Assembly: GCA_019322385.1 (NCBI GenBank)
Contig: JAHWIS010000095.1
Span: 1 to 5,239, forward strand
DNA: 5,239 nucleotides
Direction of reading: 5' to 3'
Source: Candidatus Woesearchaeota archaeon
GTDB lineage: Archaea; Nanobdellota; Nanobdellia; Woesearchaeales; UBA11576
Shown: positions 1-4,015 of the stretch, one piece after another
How the letters are laid out: every line of letters starts with the position of its first letter
Numbering within the stretch: the first letter of the stretch is position 1
Program-made: the position numbers and the translations under genes
Notes under the pieces: generated by a model
What the model was told of the DNA's origin: nothing
Databases searched by the model: none
What the model saw: the letters and a program-made list of their open reading frames with translations, nothing else

Positions 1-471
1 GACTGGTTTGAAAACTTCAAAAAGGGAGACCCCAACATCAATTGCTACCAAGGCGCACATGGCTGGGAAGGGCTGTTGCACGCTGACCGTGAGAAAACAA
101 TGATGGGTAGGCTCAAGAAGAAAGGGATAAAGTCTTACGCATTAAGCACTGGCAACACCCCTTTGGACAGATATATCTGGAGATTCTATAAAAGCATCGG
201 TCTCAAGGTAGGCTTCCACCCATCCAGCTCTGCATTTGACAGAAGTTACTATGTCGCAACCTATGGAGAGACAATTGTCCAAACAACATACCCTGCCTGG
301 ATCGTACAAGCTCTCGATAACTTCTTCAAAAAGAATAAAAGTATTGAATATATGAACCTTAAAGAGCTATCAGATATTGTAAACAGGAAGATACAGATAA
401 AACTTACAGTCATAAAGAATCTCCGTATGGCAAAACAGATAAACAAATCAATCATCTCTCAGATGGAATAG
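1..471 (+). CDS. TrmB-like transcriptional regulator, C-terminal effector domain (5'-partial)
   Basis: The reading frame is open from the first base, so the gene begins outside the window; 156 codons to a TAG stop are visible. No DNA-binding domain is in view. The visible part resembles the phospholipase-D-like effector domain of archaeal TrmB-type regulators. It opens with a P-x-I-x-x-Y-x-G-x-x-G pattern (PNINCYQGAHG, about residues 11-21). A hydrophobic strand and an aromatic-rich helix (RYIWRFYKSIG) follow. Then comes a tyrosine-rich strand with the YG-E-T-I-V pattern, where family members usually have 'YGDKVAI', and a final helix (ALDNFFKKN) where they end in '..yFe.lW'. About 45 charged residues follow, which is longer than usual. 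In the family this domain binds sugars or other small effectors and controls the attached winged helix. Here the assignment rests on pattern resemblance only; the ligand is unknown, and another archaeal regulator or PLD-like protein is possible. It ends one base before the stop of the convergent glycosidase gene. Confidence 0.5.
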   Translation, partial: DWFENFKKGDPNINCYQGAHGWEGLLHADREKTMMGRLKKKGIKSYALSTGNTPLDRYIWRFYKSIGLKVGFHPSSSAFDRSYYVATYGETIVQTTYPAWIVQALDNFFKKNKSIEYMNLKELSDIVNRKIQIKLTVIKNLRMAKQINKSIISQME

Positions 472-472
472 A

Positions 473-1573
473 CTATTTCTTCAATGTAAGGTATTTAGCA
501 GCCCAGAGCATAGACTCATCTGTGACATATATCCTTGATTTGAATGGCCTGCCTTTTCTGTCGTATAGTTCGAGGAATGTCATGTGTCGCATTATGAGCT
601 TCTCGTATTGCTCCATGTATCTCTTGAAGCGTTTCTTGTCGAACTGTTTTATGACGTCGAGGAAGCAGAGGCCGAGGTGCATCCATATTGAATCGCGCTC
701 ATATCCTCCTGATAACCTGTCGATGAGATGCATATCATGGATCCTGCCCTGCTCTGTGGTGTATTTCAGAGGGAAAGGCTTAGTAAGGCCTGCTTTTTCC
801 ATTGATTCGATGCACTGCTTGAATCTTTTCTTTGATTTTGCGACACCGCACCAGAAAGGGAATGTGTTTGCGTCTCCTGTGACAACATCCTGACTTGTGA
901 GGTCGTCATAGAAGAAATTGCCGCTCCTGCTCCAGAACTTCTTGAGTATAGCATCCCTTATTATGTTGTCAGGGAAAGAACTCTTGAAACCCAATGCAGC
1001 AAGGTCTGTGCTGAGCATGTAAAGCATGCAGTTGGAATAGCACGATGAGCTCCGTTTTGCATGATCCTTTATTGACGAGAAATTCCTATCCTCTTTAACC
1101 AGGAATGCCTTGGCGTCAAACACATTCTCATGATAATAGTCTATCTCCCTGTTCAGGAATGTCTTGAACTTGTTTAGGATTTCTTTTGCATCTGCAACAT
1201 GTATCGAATGGATGATGAAAGGCAATGAGTCTGCGCCATAGGTCAGAAAGTTAAAACACTTGCCTTTCGGAGAGATCGATGTTGTTATGCGGCCGTGCTT
1301 CCTGAATTTTGTCAGTGCATAGTCCAATGTCTTTATGACGCGTTCCTTGGGGCCGAGCTTGACCAATGCCTCTGCACACATGCCGAAGTCCCTGCAATAG
1401 AACTCATTGAAATGACCAGAGCTGACCTGGAAATACTTCCCATTCCAGCAGGACTCGATGATCTGCCTAATGATCTGCTCAAGATTACCGTCATATCTCT
1501 TGAAACCATGCTTGTTGACTATCCTTGCCCGCTTGAACATGCGCAGGCCTTCAGAAAGATGTATGAGTTTCAT
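473..1573 (-). CDS. Putative six-hairpin (alpha/alpha toroid) glycosidase, GH63/GH37/GH15-like
   Basis: The product is 366 aa from ATG 1573. It looks like an (alpha/alpha)6-barrel glycoside hydrolase acting on alpha-glucosidic or similar sugar links. Conserved-looking motifs in order are: CWNGKYFQ..SGHF (42-55), FYCRDFG (58-64), YGADSLPF (112-119), GDANTFPFW (233-241), YERDSIWMHLG (291-301), ELYDRKGRPF (335-344) and TDESMLWAA (351-359). By analogy with GH37/GH63 enzymes, D62 in RDFG is a candidate general acid. E335, in an E-x-Y-D-x-x-G-x-P context like the C-terminal 'E.Y.P.tG' motif, is a candidate base. No signal peptide or membrane segment is seen, so a cytoplasmic enzyme is likely. The start is uncertain. 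ATG 1618 lies inside the T-loop intron of the neighbouring tRNA and is rejected. ATG 1573 has no Shine-Dalgarno. ATG 1540 (355 aa) has GAAGG seven bases upstream. The gene lies 20 bases after the tRNA on the same strand, so read-through transcription is possible. The fold is fairly likely; the substrate is unknown. Confidence 0.6.
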   Translation of the reverse strand: MKLIHLSEGLRMFKRARIVNKHGFKRYDGNLEQIIRQIIESCWNGKYFQVSSGHFNEFYCRDFGMCAEALVKLGPKERVIKTLDYALTKFRKHGRITTSISPKGKCFNFLTYGADSLPFIIHSIHVADAKEILNKFKTFLNREIDYYHENVFDAKAFLVKEDRNFSSIKDHAKRSSSCYSNCMLYMLSTDLAALGFKSSFPDNIIRDAILKKFWSRSGNFFYDDLTSQDVVTGDANTFPFWCGVAKSKKRFKQCIESMEKAGLTKPFPLKYTTEQGRIHDMHLIDRLSGGYERDSIWMHLGLCFLDVIKQFDKKRFKRYMEQYEKLIMRHMTFLELYDRKGRPFKSRIYVTDESMLWAAKYLTLKK

Positions 1574-1582
1574 TTTGTTTGG

Positions 1583-1591
1583 AAAAATAAA
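1583..1591 (-). terminator. T-rich tract after tRNA-Arg
   Basis: Directly after the tRNA 3' end the minus strand reads TTTATTTTT. Archaeal RNA polymerase stops at short T-runs without needing a hairpin, so this could end the tRNA precursor. The same stretch lies about 47 bases before ATG 1540 of the glycosidase and could alternatively act as a weak TATA-like element for it. Confidence 0.4.
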
Positions 1592-1607
1592 GACGCACCC
1601 GGAGGGA

Positions 1608-1624
1608 GATTCGCCCATTCGAGT
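1608..1624 (-). other. 17-base tRNA intron in the T-loop (position 59/60), canonical BHB
   Basis: The T-loop region folds as a textbook BHB. The outer helix is the T-stem. The four-pair central helix joins exon bases TTCG (1630-1627) to intron bases CGAA (1613-1610). The 5' bulge is AAA (1626-1624) and the 3' bulge is TCT (1609-1607). The inner helix is CTC/GGG (1623-1621 with 1616-1614, one T-G pair), closed by a four-base GAAT loop. Cutting each bulge after its second base removes 1624-1608 and leaves the standard T-loop TTCGAAT. The intron is close to the minimum size that can form this motif. Confidence 0.88.
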
Positions 1625-1665
1625 TTCGAACCCTCGACCTACTGCTTAGGAGGCAGTCGCGCTAT

Positions 1666-1753
1666 TTGCCCAAATGTCACGCTGTTTCGCAGGTGGCTCC
1701 GGTGCGAAGCACTAGGAGCCGCCTCTTGCGTATCAAATGAGCGTAACCATTTG
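1666..1753 (-). other. ~88-base tRNA intron in the D-loop (position 19/20), relaxed BHB
   Basis: Exon bases GCCT (1759-1756) pair with intron end GGGC (1671-1668), including one T-G pair, to form a four-pair central helix. The 5' bulge is GGC (1755-1753) and the 3' bulge AAA (1667-1665). The inner helix continues as AAATG/CATTT (1752-1748 with 1676-1672), one bulged G (1747), then TTACGCT/AGCGTGA (1746-1740 with 1683-1677, one wobble). The outer helix is imperfect: A1760-T1664, an extra A1663, then the D-stem. Cutting after the second bulge base joins G19 to ATA, giving a normal 10-base D-loop with A20. Inside lies a further hairpin built on GGCTCC/GGAGCC (1720-1715 with 1700-1695), flanked by AGG/CCT and CGC/GCG and tipped by GTGC-TTC-GCAC (1712-1702). 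The exact ends could shift by a few bases because CAAAT is repeated near both junctions. Confidence 0.8.
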
Positions 1754-1795
1754 CCAGGCTGCGCTACGGGTGCACCCAAAACAAATAAATTGCAA

Positions 1796-1806
1796 ATATT
1801 TATAAG
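1796..1806. promoter_or_regulatory. Two-way TATA (box A) element between tRNA-Arg and truD
   Basis: The element reads ATATTTATAAG on the plus strand and CTTATAAATAT on the minus strand, so it can serve both directions. Its centre (about 1801) is 28 bases from the tRNA 5' end at 1773 and 28 bases from the truD ATG at 1829. Both distances fit the usual archaeal box A-to-start spacing. For truD this implies a leaderless or nearly leaderless mRNA, in line with no Shine-Dalgarno before its ATG. It is the only strong TATA-like match in the 55-base gap. Confidence 0.65.
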
Positions 1807-1828
1807 ACTTTCTGGTGCAATAATATAC

Positions 1829-2821
1829 ATGTATAAGATAAAAGAAACTCCTGAGGATTTTGTTGTAGAAGAGCTCATAAAGCTTGAACTGGATGACCAA
1901 GGGCAGTATGCTTATTTCTGGCTGAACAAGAAAGGATACACAACAATGAAGGTCCTTGAGAACATAAGCAAGTTCCTGAAGAAGAAGCTGCGCGACATAG
2001 GGTTTGCAGGCAATAAAGACAAGCAGGCAGTCACAAGGCAGGCAGTATCGATAAAGGACCCCAGCATAAGGTTGAGTGAGAGGAATTTTGAATCGTTCAA
2101 TTCAAAGGACCTTAACCTGGAATCTGCTGGAAGAGGCAAGAGTCCTATCAGCCTCGGGGATCTTGAAGGGAACAGGTTCACTATCGTGCTTCGGGAATGC
2201 GAGAAAGAGCCTGAGCCAATCAAGCAGTTTGTGAATTATTTTGATGAACAGAGGTTCTCAAGCACGAACACAGAAGTGGGCAAGGCAATACTGAAAAAGG
2301 ATTTCGAGAAGGCGTGCTCCTTGATAGATTCTAAATATGTTGTAGAGCATCTTGCGCAGAATACTAATGATTTTGTAGGTGCGATGAAAAGGCTTCCGTT
2401 GAAGACAAGGCTGCTGCACATACACGCATACCAGAGCTGGCTGTGGAATATGGCTGTGAGTGAATACTTACAATGTAAGTATAAGGAAACTGTAAAACAA
2501 CAGTACAGCCTTGGAGAGCTTGTTTTTGTTAAATCCGGACTTGAAAGCATAAAAGTACCTATAATAGGATTCGGGAGTCAGATCAGCAATGATGATGTCG
2601 GAAAGATAATCAAGAGACTGATGGAGACAGAAGGGATCACGCAGAGGGATTTTGTGATACAATCCATGCCAGAGCTCAGCGCAGAAGGAGGGGAAAGAGA
2701 GCTGGCAATAGACATAACTGACCTTGATATCAAGAAGATCGATGACATGACCTATAGGATAAGATTCTCGCTTCCAAAAGGATGCTATGCAACAATGGCT
2801 GTAAAGCAGATGATGGCTTAG
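1829..2821 (+). CDS. truD: tRNA pseudouridine(13) synthase TruD
   Basis: The product is 330 aa. TruD/Pus7 enzymes convert uridine 13 in the D-arm of tRNA to pseudouridine. The archaeal-type N-terminus MYKIKETPEDFVVEE is recognisable. The catalytic loop is GNKDKQAVTRQ (61-71), with D64 as the catalytic aspartate. Further family motifs are SLGDLEGNRFTIVLR (108-122), NYFDEQRFS (136-144) with GKAILKKDFEKA (151-162), and RLLHIHAYQSWLWN (194-207). The C-terminal part of the fold, with GELVFVK, LSAEGGERELAI and a final RFSLPKGCYATMAVKQ, is also present. The length is near that of bacterial TruD (about 350) and shorter than many archaeal members, so the insertion domain between about 165 and 270 is probably small. 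ATG 1829 was chosen because homology begins there; the frame upstream lies opposite the tRNA. A TATA-like element 28 bases upstream suggests leaderless expression. The stop overlaps the adk stop. The neighbouring tRNA-Arg has C at position 13 and is not itself an expected substrate. Confidence 0.95.
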   Translation: MYKIKETPEDFVVEELIKLELDDQGQYAYFWLNKKGYTTMKVLENISKFLKKKLRDIGFAGNKDKQAVTRQAVSIKDPSIRLSERNFESFNSKDLNLESAGRGKSPISLGDLEGNRFTIVLRECEKEPEPIKQFVNYFDEQRFSSTNTEVGKAILKKDFEKACSLIDSKYVVEHLAQNTNDFVGAMKRLPLKTRLLHIHAYQSWLWNMAVSEYLQCKYKETVKQQYSLGELVFVKSGLESIKVPIIGFGSQISNDDVGKIIKRLMETEGITQRDFVIQSMPELSAEGGERELAIDITDLDIKKIDDMTYRIRFSLPKGCYATMAVKQMMA

Positions 2822-3453
2822 ATTTGTTCTATCGCACTTATCGCGTCTGCTACTATCTCAGGCACAGGCCTGTCTGCATTGATGCGCTTGAGCGTGCCTT
2901 TCTTGTCATAGTATTCTATCAATGGCGAGGTCTGGTCTGAGTATATCTTCAGCCTTGCCTTTATCGCATCCTCGTTGTCGTCGTCCCTTGTGTAAAGCTC
3001 GCCGCCGCACTTGTCGCAGATACCTTCCTGCTTTGGCGGGATGAACTTCTTGTGGAAAACTGCCCCGCACTTCCTGCACTGTATCCGTCCCATGACACGC
3101 TCTATAATCACCTGGTCAGGGACCTCAAGCAGGAGGACAATGTCAATATCTGTTATCTTTTCCAATGCCTCTGCCTGCGTCAATGTGCGCGGGAAGCCGT
3201 CAAGTATGAATCCCTTTTCGCAGTCAGGCTTTGATAGGCGCTCCTCTACCATCTTTATCGTGAGGTCATCAGGGACGAGATTGCCGTGATCCATCAGCTT
3301 CTTCGCCTCGATGCCCAGCGGAGTCTGGTTCTTGATGTTCTCCCTGAACATGTCCCCTGTAGAGATGTGCGTGAGACCAAACCTCTTGACTATCTCCGCA
3401 CCAATCGTGCCCTTACCTGCATTCGGCGGGCCTAAAAAAATCATCTTCTTCAT
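2818..3453 (-). CDS. adk: Adenylate kinase, long LID form with Cys4 zinc site
   Basis: The product is 211 aa. It interconverts ATP + AMP and 2 ADP in the cytoplasm. Features in order are: P-loop GPPNAGKGT (8-16), with K14; AMP-binding STGDMFR (31-37); GNLVPDD (57-63); and GFILDGFPRT (81-90), with R89. The LID spans about 122-160, beginning with MGRIQC and carrying paired cysteines C126/C129 and C146/C149, which form a likely structural zinc site. TRDDDNEDAIKARL (155-168) supplies LID aspartates and a catalytic arginine. This is the long LID-bearing type typical of bacteria and not the short trimeric AdkA of many archaea. Asn11 replaces the more usual Gly in the P-loop. ATG 3453 overlaps the stop of the upstream gene as ATGA, so re-initiation or translational coupling is likely; ATG 3444 is a less likely start. 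The frame's further extension to 3552 runs inside the upstream gene and is rejected. The gene ends tail-to-tail with truD, with stops interlocked in TTAG. Confidence 0.96.
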   Translation of the reverse strand: MKKMIFLGPPNAGKGTIGAEIVKRFGLTHISTGDMFRENIKNQTPLGIEAKKLMDHGNLVPDDLTIKMVEERLSKPDCEKGFILDGFPRTLTQAEALEKITDIDIVLLLEVPDQVIIERVMGRIQCRKCGAVFHKKFIPPKQEGICDKCGGELYTRDDDNEDAIKARLKIYSDQTSPLIEYYDKKGTLKRINADRPVPEIVADAISAIEQI

Positions 3454-3902
3454 CCTAGATACCCCACAACCTCTTTTTTTGGAATGTCCTTTTCCCAACT
3501 GTCTTTCAGCCTCTTTGCAAATGCAAGTACTGATCTTTTCAGGTCTGGCCATTCCTTCACGAAACTGTTTATGAATCTTGCATTAGACTCTTCAGAGTCC
3601 TCGAAAGAAAGCTCTGTGGCTGACCTCTTGAAAAGCATAAGCCTCTTGTATGTGATTATCATGCCATCGCGATCTGAATCGCTGAAGACATTCGCCTCCC
3701 TGTAGCTTGAGAAGCCAGGATCAGGATGCAGTATGTCATCAAAGAGCTTTACCGCAGAATCTGCCTTCTCGATGATCTTCTTCCTTATCTCCCTCAGAAG
3801 GAAATAATCCTCATCTATTGTATAGAGCTCGAATTCCTTGTTGAGCAGGTCAAAATCAGGCAGAACGTGCTTTTCCTTGAGCTTGTTGTACAATTCCTCC
3901 AT
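3450..3902 (-). CDS. Conserved-looking helical protein of unknown function, operonic with adk
   Basis: The product is 150 aa and I do not recognise a named family. It is acidic-to-neutral, rich in Glu, Lys, Asp and Leu, and looks mostly alpha-helical, with no signal peptide, membrane segment or cysteine. Distinctive stretches are EDYFLLREIRKKIIEKAD (31-48), LFDDILHPDPGFSSYREANVF (53-73, containing an HPDPG turn), SDSDRDGMIITYKRLM (74-89) and a Trp-containing tail. The clustered aspartates at 61-79 could bind a metal or nucleotide, but nothing proves it. Translation starts at ATG 3902, with a TATA-like TTTAAATA centred 30 bases upstream and no clear Shine-Dalgarno, so the message is probably leaderless or nearly so. 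The last codon and stop overlap the adk start as ATGA, so the two genes form an operon with coupled translation. A role linked to adenylate kinase or nucleotide balance is only a guess from position. Confidence 0.82.
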   Translation of the reverse strand: MEELYNKLKEKHVLPDFDLLNKEFELYTIDEDYFLLREIRKKIIEKADSAVKLFDDILHPDPGFSSYREANVFSDSDRDGMIITYKRLMLFKRSATELSFEDSEESNARFINSFVKEWPDLKRSVLAFAKRLKDSWEKDIPKKEVVGYLG

Positions 3903-3928
3903 CTTGGATTGTCCTGATTTCAGTCTTG

Positions 3929-3936
3929 TATTTAAA
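3929..3936 (-). promoter_or_regulatory. TATA-like box A for the unknown-function gene/adk operon
   Basis: The minus strand reads TTTAAATA, with 26 bases between it and ATG 3902. This spacing fits a start point within a few bases of the codon. It is the best A/T-rich element on this strand of the gap. Confidence 0.5.
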
Positions 3937-3959
3937 CTTAATGCTTGGTCTTGGAAAGC

Positions 3960-3967
3960 TTAAAATA
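3960..3967 (+). promoter_or_regulatory. TATA-like box A for the nucleotidyltransferase gene
   Basis: TTAAAATA is centred near 3964. Transcription would begin around 3989-3991, giving a leader of about 26 bases before ATG 4016 that contains the ribosome binding site. The same start point would make ATG 3989 leaderless. Confidence 0.45.
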
Positions 3968-3995
3968 CCAGTAATACACTATTTTTCAATGGAAA

Positions 3996-4005
3996 GAGGT
4001 GAGGG
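3996..4005 (+). promoter_or_regulatory. Strong Shine-Dalgarno deciding the start at 4016
   Basis: GAGGTGAGGG has a seven-base match (GAGGTGA) to the complement of the archaeal 16S rRNA 3' end. It lies 13 bases before ATG 4016 (10 from the GGG end), slightly far but usable. It favours 4016 over the in-frame ATGs at 3926 and 3989. It is the only strong Shine-Dalgarno I saw in the window. Confidence 0.6.
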
Positions 4006-4015
4006 AGCTTGTCTT

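Larger units (their letters stand above)
1594..1773 (-). tRNA. tRNA-Arg(CCU) with two non-canonical introns (D-loop and T-loop)
   Basis: The gene is 180 bases long and splices to 75 nt. The exons are 1773-1754, 1665-1625 and 1607-1594. The acceptor stem is seven perfect pairs: GCACCCG (1773-1767) with CGGGTGC (1601-1595), then discriminator G73 at 1594 and no encoded CCA. T8-A9 are present, and the D-stem is GCGC/GCGC (1764-1761 with 1662-1659). The anticodon arm is ACTGC-CTCCTAA-GCAGT (1657-1641); the seven-base loop gives anticodon CCT at 1650-1648, reading AGG arginine codons. The variable loop is AGGTC, with C48 able to pair with G15. The T-stem is GAGGG/CCCTC (1635-1631 with 1606-1602). 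The 98 bases between the D-stem halves and the 24 bases in the T-loop are too long for a tRNA. Removing the predicted introns leaves a 10-base D-loop with G18-G19 and A20, and a 7-base T-loop TTCGAAT. Arginine identity fits A20, C35 and G73. The anticodon loop is uninterrupted. All stems are intact, so a pseudogene is unlikely. Confidence 0.93.

Noticed and set aside
522..954. Open frames on both strands within the glycosidase region
   Set aside because: They are low-complexity shadows with no recognisable motifs, overlapping a frame that has clear conserved motifs.
1621..1636. Alternative T-arm TCGAG/CTCGA with a nine-base loop
   Set aside because: It leaves 18 unexplained bases before the acceptor stem. 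GAGGG/CCCTC with a 17-base intron gives a standard arm.
1688..1730. GC-rich hairpin as an intrinsic terminator
   Set aside because: It sits inside the D-loop intron, has no T-run after it, and archaea do not rely on such terminators.
1594..1773. The tRNA as a degraded pseudogene with random insertions
   Set aside because: All four stems pair fully, both insertions can be drawn as BHB motifs, and splicing restores normal D and T loops.
1295..1828. Upstream in-frame extension of truD on the plus strand (178 codons)
   Set aside because: It lies opposite the glycosidase and tRNA genes. TruD homology begins exactly at ATG 1829, and a TATA-like element lies just upstream.
3454..3552. 33-codon N-terminal extension of adk
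   Set aside because: It lies within the upstream gene in another frame. The Adk fold begins at MKKMIFLGPP, and the ATGA overlap supports ATG 3453.
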